DNA from: a virus
Length of the DNA: 40,447 bases
Direction: 5' to 3' (one strand)
IMG/VR virus record: IMGVR_UViG_3300018063_000028
Coordinates: 1 to 40,447 of that record
Shown: one piece after another, positions 1-6,663 of the stretch
Layout of the letters: each line of letters opens with the position of its first letter
Numbering within the stretch: position 1 is the first letter of the stretch
The notes under the pieces: model-generated
Databases searched by the model: none
Told to the model about the DNA's origin: nothing
What the model saw: the letters and a program-made list of their open reading frames with translations, nothing else
Translations under genes and position numbers: made by a program

Positions 1-133
1 ACGGTCTGCCGTAGTCAGGGCACGGCACAACCGCGTAGGTTGCCTCTACGTCGAGCACTGGAGTCCAGCATATCGTGTGACCGGGCTCCCCATAAGGAAG
101 CGTTTTAGGACAACCGACTGTTGGGCAGTTCAT
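1..133 (-). CDS. Cys-rich small protein, C-terminus cut by window edge
   Basis: An ATG at 133 overlaps the TGA of the preceding gene as ATGA, and the frame stays open to the window edge, giving 44 residues. The visible part begins MNCPTVGCPK and has four further landmarks: PYGEPG, an ICW triplet, a VLDVEATYAVV strand-like stretch and PCPDYG. Four cysteines in a short protein suggest metal binding, but spacing alone does not define a known finger. It is the last visible gene of the early/replication operon, translationally coupled to the 54-aa gene before it. I do not recognise the family; the rest of the gene lies outside the window. Confidence 0.6.
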   Translation of the reverse strand, partial: MNCPTVGCPKTLPYGEPGHTICWTPVLDVEATYAVVPCPDYGRP

Positions 134-294
134 CGTTTTGCCTTTCTCTCAGCCTGCACCGTATCGTACGCGTGCTCGGCTTGCTCTCGCGTTGTGACGA
201 TGCCCTCTACCGCCTGCGTCGAGATGATCGCTCTGACCATCAACTCACGCCGCTTCGCCGGGTCGGCCAGGATCGCCTTGATGTTCACTCGCAT
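130..294 (-). CDS. 54-aa hypothetical early protein
   Basis: The start chosen is the ATG at 294, which shares its A with the TGA of the preceding gene (TGATG overlap); a longer frame from 339 would overlap that gene needlessly. The product begins MRVNIKAILADP and is predicted mostly helical and basic at its end (ERKAKR). No catalytic motif or membrane segment is visible. Position downstream of primase and helicase, in a chain of overlapping small genes, suggests an accessory early function. I do not recognise the family. Confidence 0.65.
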   Translation of the reverse strand: MRVNIKAILADPAKRRELMVRAIISTQAVEGIVTTREQAEHAYDTVQAERKAKR

Positions 295-548
295 CAGATG
301 TAACGACCGACCTTGCCTGCGCCGCCGCAATAGTGGCAAACGTCTTCGACCCGCTTGCCCATCGCGATTGCGTACGAATCGACCAGGTATTTCGCGTCAC
401 GAAGGTCCAGGGCGAGCCTGGTGCGCACAGACTTGATCGCCAGGATCGGCTTACCCTGCATGATCAGACCAACCTCTTCGACCGTGAGCATATTGTCCAT
501 GTCATTTCCCCTTGTTTTGATCATCACCACCGGGTGCATGTTGTCCAT
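294..548 (-). CDS. 84-aa protein with L7/L12-like helix region and CxxCGG zinc knuckle
   Basis: The chosen ATG at 548 directly follows the TGA of the preceding gene and has AAAGGGGA upstream. A second in-frame ATG at 500 has a near-identical ribosome site, so two products (84 and 68 aa) are possible. Residues 33 to 62 (KPILAIKSVR then LDLRDAKYLVD) resemble the alternating pattern of the ribosomal L7/L12 C-terminal domain, a fold that also occurs in small phage proteins. The end carries CHYCGGAGK, a DnaJ-like zinc knuckle half. Function is unknown; L7/L12 resemblance is my inference from pattern only. Confidence 0.65.
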   Translation of the reverse strand: MDNMHPVVMIKTRGNDMDNMLTVEEVGLIMQGKPILAIKSVRTRLALDLRDAKYLVDSYAIAMGKRVEDVCHYCGGAGKVGRYI

Positions 549-549
549 G

Positions 550-777
550 TCAGTTCCCCTTTCGCCGCGATGCGGCGGTTGTCGTCGGGCACTCGGCATA
601 CCGCTTATTCAACGCCAGGCGCGCACCACTCTTAATGAAGTGAAACGCATGGTCGGTCAGCCACGCCCGCTCAGTGGCGTAGTACAGGCCCGCGCCGATT
701 GCGTGGTGCCGATAGATGAATACGGCAAGCACCTGCGCTCGCTGCGTTTGGTTCAGGTCGTTCCCGTTGATCAGCAT
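550..777 (-). CDS. 75-aa hypothetical early protein
   Basis: ATG at 777 overlaps the TAA of the preceding gene (TAATG) and has GGGAGAAAG upstream. The product starts MLINGNDLNQTQRAQ and contains several aromatic and histidine residues (IYRHHAIGAGLYYATERAWLTDH at residues 21 to 43 in outline). The tail is basic (AASRRKGN). No transmembrane segment or named motif is evident. It belongs to the run of short coupled genes after the non-coding leader and is probably co-transcribed with the 81-aa gene. I do not recognise the family. Confidence 0.65.
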   Translation of the reverse strand: MLINGNDLNQTQRAQVLAVFIYRHHAIGAGLYYATERAWLTDHAFHFIKSGARLALNKRYAECPTTTAASRRKGN

Positions 778-1022
778 TACTTTCTCCCGCGCGCTATTGG
801 GGCGCTCGTCGCGTAGTAGGCCAGGTTCTTGTCGCTGTCGTAGCCTGTCTTGCCGTACGTCTTGCCCTCAAACTCTACGCCCGCAGGCAGACGCTTGAAC
901 GAACCGTAAGGATCAGCCGGGTCGATTGCGATAGAGATGAAACTCTCGCCGCGCTCGTCCCGCTTGCCTTCGACCACGAACGTGTCTTTGATCGCCGTTG
1001 CTTTGCCATCGTCGCATCTCAT
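777..1022 (-). CDS. 81-aa hypothetical protein, first gene after the leader
   Basis: ATG at 1022 is preceded by a strong site, AAGGGGGAG, 7 bases upstream. The product (MRCDDGKATAIKD start) reads as a small beta-rich, charged protein: FVVEGKRDERGESFISIAID, then an FEGKTYGKTGYDSDKNLAYY segment. It could be a small single-strand-binding or single-domain beta protein, but nothing decides this. It opens a four- or five-gene coupled chain running to the left edge and follows a 362-base non-coding stretch that holds a promoter-like element, so it is likely the start of its own transcript. Confidence 0.7.
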   Translation of the reverse strand: MRCDDGKATAIKDTFVVEGKRDERGESFISIAIDPADPYGSFKRLPAGVEFEGKTYGKTGYDSDKNLAYYATSAPIARGRK

Positions 1023-1384
1023 GGGTTGCTCCCCCTTAATTTCAATTTTGTTAGATCGTCCGGGTTAAGACCCCTCGCGGTTAGCAGGGTTTGGGTCCCT
1101 GTTATCGCCCCCGGTTGCGCATCTCGTGGCGGCATGCGCTGTCACGCCCGGTGCCCTAGAGGTTGGCCGCGTGACTTTAGCCAGAGCCGCGTCTGAGGGG
1201 ATCTGTGCCGCGCCCTCTGCGCTCTACGCTACTCGGTGGCTTGCTTCGTACTTTCGATCGCCTCTGCCACCTACTTGGCGTCTTGCTGCTCTGACTACAC
1301 ACTCATAATAGCATAGTGGGGGCGGGGAACAAGAAAAATCTTTAGGGTTTCCGGAAGGGGATTTCGCTTATTTAACAGGCACTT
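1023..1384 (-). other. Non-coding leader between primase and the small early genes
   Basis: No supported reading frame occupies these 362 bases on either strand. Read on the minus strand it begins just after the primase stop with an AT-rich stretch ending in a run of T (GATTTTTCTT, 1340 to 1331), then the promoter-like element, then about 270 GC-rich bases and a strong ribosome site. Short inverted repeats are visible, for example GCGCAT at 1117 to 1122 with ATGCGC at 1134 to 1139. It could be a regulatory 5' leader or hold a small RNA; nothing in the sequence proves either. Confidence 0.55.
1305..1332 (-). promoter_or_regulatory. Sigma70-like promoter with extended -10
   Basis: On the minus strand TTGTTC (1332 to 1327) and TATTAT (1310 to 1305) are separated by 16 bases, and TGC precedes the -10, giving an extended -10. 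It points toward the 81-aa gene, about 280 bases downstream. The -35 matches the consensus poorly beyond TTG. Plausible as a host-type early promoter. Confidence 0.45.
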
Positions 1385-2404
1385 CTACCGCAGTCGGTTC
1401 AAGTCCGCGTCTCGAAGTGTTGCCGCGCGCTCGACTGGCAGGGCACCTGAGCCCGCGTCTTTCCCGCCCTGCCAGGTCGCGAGCACCACGGGCAAGTCAT
1501 TATCGAGAAGCGTCGAGAACATCTCGTCAGCTTGCTTCTGCGCGGCAGGCTCGGCGTCCACCGCGAGAATGATGCGGCTCGGGCTTTTCGCCGCGAGCAG
1601 GCTCAGCTTCTCGGGAGTCAGGCTGATACCGAGCATCGCGACGGCCACGGGCTTACGATCAGGCTTGCCCCGATGCCAGCCCATCACGTCGCCCACCCCC
1701 TCGACTAGCAGGACTTCATCGCCTTCGTTCACGCGATCGTAGTTGAACAGGATTGCGCTCGCGCTCCTGAAGCACTCAGCTTTCGGGTCGTCCTGTGCGC
1801 CGTGCCGGCTCGTGAGGTACTTTGGCTTTGGCTTCACGTCCACAATTGCCCGCGCCTGAAATGCGACGGGCTCGCCGTCCATCACAATCGGGATGATGAC
1901 GCGGTTCGCGTAGTAACCCGTCAGGCAGTAGCCCAGGCCCCACGTCTCCGCGTCAGCCTCACTGATACCCCACTGCTTCTCGATAAACTTCAGATAGGTT
2001 CGTCGCCACGGATCAGCAGGGCCGGCCAGCGGCTTCATGCCTTCGGGCCAGCGCACGAAATCGTCACCCTGTCGCGGGAGCGGCTTGTACTCGATCGGGC
2101 GCGCGACACCGAATTTGTTCTTGAGCAAGATGAACGTGTCGGCGCGCATACGGATGCCTTCGAGCCGTCGCGCCAATTCCAGGGCGCCACCCTCCAGCCG
2201 CTCGCACGCCACGCATCCGATGTTGAAACAGCCCGTCGTCCAGTACGCGACGTTCGACCAGCCGCGTCCTTTCGTGTCACGGCACAGCGGGCAATTGTAC
2301 GTGCGCACTCCTGTGTCGAAGCCGCGCCCACCAGAATCATTCAAAATCTTGACGCGAGTGCGAAGCCACTTATCCAGGTCGATACGTCGGCGGTCGTCGG
2401 TCAT
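1385..2404 (-). CDS. DNA primase with zinc finger and TOPRIM domain
   Basis: Makes RNA primers for phage DNA replication, in the DnaG/archaeo-phage primase style. The N-terminus has a zinc-binding cluster: CPLC at 38 to 41, then Cys59, Cys64 and Cys67. A central region (about 100 to 220) matches the usual linker with YYANRVIIPI and LTSRHG segments. The TOPRIM domain shows the conserved glutamate in VLLVEGVGDVMGWH (Glu235) and the acidic pair in ILAVDAEPA (Asp283, Glu285), in place of the textbook DxD. At 339 aa it lacks a DnaB-type C-terminal helicase, which the next gene upstream supplies. Its ATG overlaps the helicase stop (ATGA), so the two are coupled. Confidence 0.85.
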   Translation of the reverse strand: MTDDRRRIDLDKWLRTRVKILNDSGGRGFDTGVRTYNCPLCRDTKGRGWSNVAYWTTGCFNIGCVACERLEGGALELARRLEGIRMRADTFILLKNKFGVARPIEYKPLPRQGDDFVRWPEGMKPLAGPADPWRRTYLKFIEKQWGISEADAETWGLGYCLTGYYANRVIIPIVMDGEPVAFQARAIVDVKPKPKYLTSRHGAQDDPKAECFRSASAILFNYDRVNEGDEVLLVEGVGDVMGWHRGKPDRKPVAVAMLGISLTPEKLSLLAAKSPSRIILAVDAEPAAQKQADEMFSTLLDNDLPVVLATWQGGKDAGSGALPVERAATLRDADLNRLR

Positions 2405-3780
2405 TCCGTTTCCTCCCCGTTCTTCCGCTTGCGTGTCGATTCGAGTAGCTGATCCACGCGCTGCGAGTCGGCGGGTCGAATACGCATTCGATCGAACTCG
2501 ACCAGATAGTCACCCGCCATCACTTCGTCACGCTCTTCACGCGCTGCTGCGATGTACAGTCGGCGGAAGTTGTTCGCCACGAGGATAGGCGGGGAGCAAA
2601 TGGCGACGGCACCATCGAGTGCTGCGATCACACCGAACGCCTCGGCGATGTCTGTCTTGCGGATAGGATACTTGTCCACGGCTTGCCGGGTCACGAGGGC
2701 CGCCGACCACACAAGCACGTCCAGTTCTTGCGCCAGGTCCGCGATCTCATACGAGATGCCGAACAACTCGCGTCGTAGCTCCGACTCGTTCTTCGAGCCA
2801 CCCATGATGTTCAGATAGTCGAAGACGACCACGTCGATTTGCACGCCATCGTTCCGTAGCCGCTTGATGTCCTGCGCCGTCTGCCGCACGCTGCTCTTCG
2901 CCTGCGTTGCGCGGCGAGTGAACACGATCTCTCCGCTCCCGATTGCCGTCATGCCCTTGATCGCCGCTTCGAGGGGGGCGATGTTCCCAATCTCACCATC
3001 CTTGCCTGCCAATTCTTCGCGTCTTGACTTCGCCATCATCTGATCGAAGCGGAGCGCGGTGCGCATGCCCTGCATCTCGAACGTGTTGTAGTACACCCCG
3101 TAACCACCACGCGCAGCACCGCGTGCGACGTTCAGCAGGAACGTCGTCTTGCCCCCCTTCGGCGGGGCCAGGAAATACCACGCCTCTTTCTTCGTCGGTC
3201 CACCGCTCACCGCTGCATCGAACGCTGACATTCGGGTCGGGATGCGCTCCCCCATCGTGATACCCTCGCGCCACAGGGTCAGCCGTTCCTCGGCGTCGCG
3301 GAGCCAGAAAATCTCCTGCTTGATCTCGATACGCGGCTTCAGCGGCTCGACCTTCGCTAGAATCTCCCGGGCTTCTTCGAGCCCACCGTCCTTGTCCATC
3401 ACTTCCCGGGCGGCTATAAGAGCGTCTCGGGTCCGCCTAAACTCGATCCACTCCCTGACTTGCTGATACAGGTAGCCCGTGTCTTCGGGCAGGTCTGCCG
3501 CCTGGACAAAGCCCCACTCGTCAGCGACGGCATCCTGCTCGGCTTCGCTCCGGTTCGCCATATCCTTACTGATCAGGTCGTCGATGAACTCCGGCGCCGG
3601 CCGGGTGCCAGGGTACTGCTCAGCGTACCGCGCGACGGCTTCCGCGATCCTCTGGCGGGCACTCGACTCCCCGAACAGGTCCGGGGCGAAGGCTCCTGGC
3701 AGGGCAGTCAACAGGTCGCCATAGACCGCTGCGACCAGGACCAGCCGGGCGATTCCGTCCGTGAACTGTCGATCAGGCAT
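2401..3780 (-). CDS. DnaB-like replicative helicase (RecA-fold ATPase)
   Basis: Likely unwinds the fork and partners the adjacent primase. The start chosen is ATG 3780 (MPDRQFTDG), with AAGGAAGAGG about 10 bases upstream; the frame extends to 3945 but that part overlaps the preceding gene. The helical N-terminal region (1 to 150) resembles the DnaB N-terminal and linker parts. The RecA-like core has Walker A as APPKGGKTTF (205 to 214), an acidic residue in YNTFEM (about 231 to 236), Walker B as VVVFDYLNIM (Asp321) and an arginine-rich C-terminal segment (AAAREERDE). It overlaps the upstream zinc-finger gene by 8 bases and the primase by 4. Length 459 aa is normal for the family. Confidence 0.85.
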   Translation of the reverse strand: MPDRQFTDGIARLVLVAAVYGDLLTALPGAFAPDLFGESSARQRIAEAVARYAEQYPGTRPAPEFIDDLISKDMANRSEAEQDAVADEWGFVQAADLPEDTGYLYQQVREWIEFRRTRDALIAAREVMDKDGGLEEAREILAKVEPLKPRIEIKQEIFWLRDAEERLTLWREGITMGERIPTRMSAFDAAVSGGPTKKEAWYFLAPPKGGKTTFLLNVARGAARGGYGVYYNTFEMQGMRTALRFDQMMAKSRREELAGKDGEIGNIAPLEAAIKGMTAIGSGEIVFTRRATQAKSSVRQTAQDIKRLRNDGVQIDVVVFDYLNIMGGSKNESELRRELFGISYEIADLAQELDVLVWSAALVTRQAVDKYPIRKTDIAEAFGVIAALDGAVAICSPPILVANNFRRLYIAAAREERDEVMAGDYLVEFDRMRIRPADSQRVDQLLESTRKRKNGEETE

Positions 3781-4645
3781 TGGCGGGTCCCTCTTCCTTG
3801 GGGGCAAATCGGGGCGGATTGGGGGTAATGCGCCGCTTTGAGGAGTCCAGGAGGGTCCTACCAGCGGGTCGGTGTCCTGGACGCGTCCTAGAGGCTTGTA
3901 GGGCCTCACGGGCACGACGGACCTTGATCTCTTCCCCGAGCACAAGCAACTCGGCCATGTCTTCCTCGAAATCGGCTTTGGCCTGAACGGCTGATTCAGC
4001 CTCGGCCTGGCAATACTTGCAGTCAGCCTTCGGGTGATCGGGCTGTAGCTTCTTCAGAGGGTGCTGAGCCCGTGCGTCAGCCTCACGCCACTCTTCGAGT
4101 CCATGCTCATGACTCTTGATCTTGGCTTCGATCTCGAACAGGGTCAACTTCTGCTTGCTCGATAGAGTCTGGTTTGTGAATTGAACCCCAATAAAGAATG
4201 ATCTCTCCCACGCTGTCAGGTACTCCGTCCGAGACGAGACGTATGCGATGGCTTCCTGCTCTCGGGCGTGGGCACTTTTGATCGGCTCAGGATCAGAGAT
4301 CGCACACCACTCCTGACCCGTGTGCGTTCCTCTCTCTTTAGAGAGATCAAGAAGAGGAGGACAACGACTTTCATCATTCCTGACCCCCGCGCCATTAGAC
4401 AACGTATCGTCTTCATTAGATAATTCTCGGGTCAGGATTTCATTTCCTGACCCGATTCCTGACCCACCAAGGGTCAGGTTCCTGACCCCCTCCTGTAGTG
4501 GTTGGGTCAAATTCCTGACCCCAACTGGCGGTAGTTCCTGACCCTCGGGTATCTCATTCCTGACCCGCTTTCGACACACGTGCTCATTCAACTCGCGCTT
4601 GCTTCCCTGACGTGCACCGCAGTCCTTGCAGAAGTAGCGGGTCAT
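3773..4645 (-). CDS. Probable replication initiator/loader with zinc finger; gene contains the iteron array
   Basis: A 290-aa protein between an SF2 helicase and the DnaB-like helicase. It starts with a CxxC...HxxxC finger (CKDCGARQ then ELNEHVC). Residues about 28 to 95 are an irregular region full of VRNLT and GSGNE repeats, which are the translation of a DNA repeat array. The C-terminal half is helical, with AWERSFFIGVQF, a CKYC pair near 210 and a long charged helix. The layout (initiator gene carrying iterons, next to helicase loader/helicase) parallels lambda O/P. Initiator identity rests on context and iterons; there is no recognised catalytic motif. ATG at 4645 overlaps nothing upstream; the helicase gene ends 14 bases before. 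Confidence 0.6.
   Translation of the reverse strand: MTRYFCKDCGARQGSKRELNEHVCRKRVRNEIPEGQELPPVGVRNLTQPLQEGVRNLTLGGSGIGSGNEILTRELSNEDDTLSNGAGVRNDESRCPPLLDLSKERGTHTGQEWCAISDPEPIKSAHAREQEAIAYVSSRTEYLTAWERSFFIGVQFTNQTLSSKQKLTLFEIEAKIKSHEHGLEEWREADARAQHPLKKLQPDHPKADCKYCQAEAESAVQAKADFEEDMAELLVLGEEIKVRRAREALQASRTRPGHRPAGRTLLDSSKRRITPNPPRFAPKEEGPANA
4310..4566. repeat. Iteron array, probable phage replication origin
   Basis: The motif TTCCTGACCC (or its complement GGGTCAGGAA, with small variants) occurs at 4311, 4377, 4444, 4456, 4479, 4512, 4535 and 4557 on the plus strand, and inverted at 4429 and 4471. The copies at 4471 to 4488 form a perfect palindrome, GGGTCAGG-TT-CCTGACCC. Spacings between same-strand copies (66, 67, 12, 23, 33, 23, 22) are all close to multiples of 11, so the sites face one side of the helix. 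The copies lie in all three reading frames of the host gene, so the repetition is selected as DNA, not as protein. Confidence 0.75.
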
Positions 4646-4658
4646 GCTCTTCCGATCA

Positions 4659-6125
4659 TTAGCGAGTCTCCACCTTGAAGCCTGAAGTTGTGTAGAGTGC
4701 CAGGCGCGACTCGGAGTGTACCCGAAGGTAGTCCTTCTCGGGGCGGTCGGTCAGAGCCCCGCCGTCCATGAAGTCGTACCAGAGAACCTCAGCCTTGTCG
4801 GGTCGTGGTCGAAGCACCCGCCCGAGCCCCTGAGTCACGGCCACGTCGGAGAGCCCACCACCTGCCAGTACCCCCACGTCGATCTGTGGTATGTCAACTC
4901 CCTCTCGGAAAAACGGTGTGGCGAACAGGATTGCGCCGGCTCCACGCTTGAACAGGTTCAGGGTCGCCTGTCGTGTCAGGTCGTTACACCCGCCGTCGAG
5001 TACATACACGGGGCAGGGGTTCAGGCGTCGTGCATCGTCCATGAGAGCCGCCGCATGGGGAACCCTTGAGCATAGCACGAGAACTTTTTCCTGTCTAGTC
5101 GCGTGCTGAACAGCCGTTAGAACGACCATGCTGTTGCGGGCTCCATTGTTCATGATGCCACGTTCGTACGTCTCGGTGAATAGCCTGGCCCCAAGGGAGC
5201 GCAAGGCGCGAGGGTTGGCTTGCCAGCCAGGGCAGACAACATCCCTGATCTCTTCGTATGACGGGTAAGTGTCAGTGGGCACTCGAAGAACGATCACGTG
5301 GGGCATGGCGAGGAAGCCTTGCCTTGCCAGGTCCGCTGTCTCGGCGACGATGTATGTCGGTCCGGTCGCACCCTCGATCTTCCAGTTGCTCACTTCATTG
5401 CCGGTGTCGAGTGTCGCGGAGAGAACGAAACGGTAGTTGGCGTTCGTGCATGCTTCGAAGATGTCCTGCCACGTCGGCGCCGATGCGTGGTGCCCTTCGT
5501 CTCCGATGACGCAGCCGAAGTCAGCGAGCCACGGCTTTACTGTGTCAGGAGCCCCACGCTTCTTATCGAGCATGCGCGCGAGCGTCTGCACCGATGCGAT
5601 CACGAGACGGCCGTCGCCTTCGAAATCCTTGCCCGCCCCAACTATACCTGGCACGATGCCGAGGCTGTCACGGAATACGTCGGCTGTCTGCGCCAACAGT
5701 TCCTTTCGGTGTGTGAGCCACAGCGTGCGGTGCCCGATGCGACGCGCAGCCTCGACGCCAATCATCGTCTTGCCCGAACCAGTTGGTGATTGCACACCCA
5801 TACGACGCGCTCGCACCATCTTCACGACAGCGGGCTCCTGGTACCCGCGCGTGTCGAGCGGTGTTGGCGTCCACGGTTTGCGCTCCATGACAAGCGGCCA
5901 CTTCACGGTGGGCATCGGGTAGCCGCCCCCGACAAGAATCTGCGCCACGCGCCACGTGAGGCCAGACAGAAAAACATCACCGCGACGCAGGAAGCGCGTC
6001 TTGCCGTCACCGACCTTCCATCGCATGTACTCGACACCGGGCGTGTCGAGCGTCAGAGACTCGCGGACGTAGTTCACCTGTCCGACAGGTCCACGCAACC
6101 GAGCCCACACAGGTCCGACTTCAAT
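4659..6125 (-). CDS. SF2 DEAD/DEAH-box helicase
   Basis: ATP-dependent DNA helicase of the type common in phage replication modules. Motifs in order (TTG numbering): an N-terminal wedge domain with LDTPGVEYM, Walker A SPTGSGKT (113 to 120), WLTHRKELL (motif Ia), DEGHH (209 to 213, motif II), LSATL (motif III), FATPFFREGVDIP (motif V) and QGLGRVLRP (motif VI). All key residues are intact. The first ATG/GTG in frame is GTG 6110, but TTG 6125 adds the MKVGP residues that the N-terminal beta strand normally needs; neither has a good Shine-Dalgarno sequence, so the start is uncertain. It begins the replication module after the tail genes. Confidence 0.85.
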   Translation of the reverse strand: MEVGPVWARLRGPVGQVNYVRESLTLDTPGVEYMRWKVGDGKTRFLRRGDVFLSGLTWRVAQILVGGGYPMPTVKWPLVMERKPWTPTPLDTRGYQEPAVVKMVRARRMGVQSPTGSGKTMIGVEAARRIGHRTLWLTHRKELLAQTADVFRDSLGIVPGIVGAGKDFEGDGRLVIASVQTLARMLDKKRGAPDTVKPWLADFGCVIGDEGHHASAPTWQDIFEACTNANYRFVLSATLDTGNEVSNWKIEGATGPTYIVAETADLARQGFLAMPHVIVLRVPTDTYPSYEEIRDVVCPGWQANPRALRSLGARLFTETYERGIMNNGARNSMVVLTAVQHATRQEKVLVLCSRVPHAAALMDDARRLNPCPVYVLDGGCNDLTRQATLNLFKRGAGAILFATPFFREGVDIPQIDVGVLAGGGLSDVAVTQGLGRVLRPRPDKAEVLWYDFMDGGALTDRPEKDYLRVHSESRLALYTTSGFKVETR

Positions 6126-6153
6126 AGTAGAAGAGTCCAGGGTAGTGCCCTCC

Positions 6154-6166
6154 TACTTAGTAGGAT
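6154..6166. other. Small inverted repeat between tail and replication modules
   Basis: CCTAC-TTA-GTAGG lies in the 65-base gap between the YkuD gene and the helicase gene. The minus-strand arm also contains TAGGAGGG, a strong ribosome-site-like sequence placed about 23 bases before TTG 6125, too far for that start. It may modulate helicase translation or mark a module border. Confidence 0.3.
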
Positions 6167-6190
6167 CAACGGGCTGCTTCGCTTTTGTGG

Positions 6191-6661
6191 TCAGGCTGCC
6201 TCGCAGTTGTACTCGACGTGCTCGCCGGCTGCCATCGCGGCCTTGATCACCAGAGCAAGCGCGCGGGCTGTCTCATTCGAGACACGCAAGCAGCCGTAGG
6301 TCGCTCGGAGAGAAACCCCATCAGCTTGTGGGTCGCCCCCGTGAATCAAAATACCATCGTCGCCGCCCTCGGCATTCTCGCGCGTCGCGCACTCGTCGTC
6401 ACTCGACAGATCGGCAGGCTGAATGTCGATCTTCACCGGGCCGTAACTGTGATCCTGTCCGACGATGACTGTGCGAACACCAGTCACGACATAGTGGCCG
6501 GCAGGGTGATCGCCCCACGGGCGTCGGGGGTCACGGGTTGGGTTGCCGTGCTCGGAGGCTTTCTGATTGTCGGCCTTGCCGCGACAGCGGCCGAAGCCAC
6601 CTTCCCAGGTGATCGTGCCGTGTCCGATGCGGTCCTTTGGAATTTGCGCTGTGATGACCAT
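6191..6661 (-). CDS. L,D-transpeptidase (YkuD)-fold protein
   Basis: A 156-aa protein with the YkuD active-site signature: ILIHGGD (His107), 16 residues, then TYGCLRVSNE (Cys124). The substrate-entry segment GDHPAGHYVVTG near 51 matches the TPxGxY pattern of the family, and HGTITWEGG near 14 opens the domain. The family cross-links or trims peptidoglycan peptides using a catalytic cysteine. No signal peptide is visible. It ends the tail module, directly after the 744-aa tail protein (3-base gap), so it may be a virion-associated wall enzyme or the lysis enzyme, since no other peptidoglycan hydrolase is seen in the window. Which of these is true cannot be decided from sequence. Confidence 0.75.
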   Translation of the reverse strand: MVITAQIPKDRIGHGTITWEGGFGRCRGKADNQKASEHGNPTRDPRRPWGDHPAGHYVVTGVRTVIVGQDHSYGPVKIDIQPADLSSDDECATRENAEGGDDGILIHGGDPQADGVSLRATYGCLRVSNETARALALVIKAAMAAGEHVEYNCEAA

Positions 6662-6663
6662 AT

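Noticed and set aside
1387-1412. GGTTCAAGTCC-like tRNA T-arm on the plus strand
   Set aside because: It is inside the end of the primase gene and no acceptor stem, D-arm or anticodon arm can be drawn around it.
3781-3945. Longer N-terminus for the DnaB-like helicase
   Set aside because: These 55 codons lie over the end of the zinc-finger gene, are Pro/Arg-rich and lack helicase features; ATG 3780 has a proper ribosome site.
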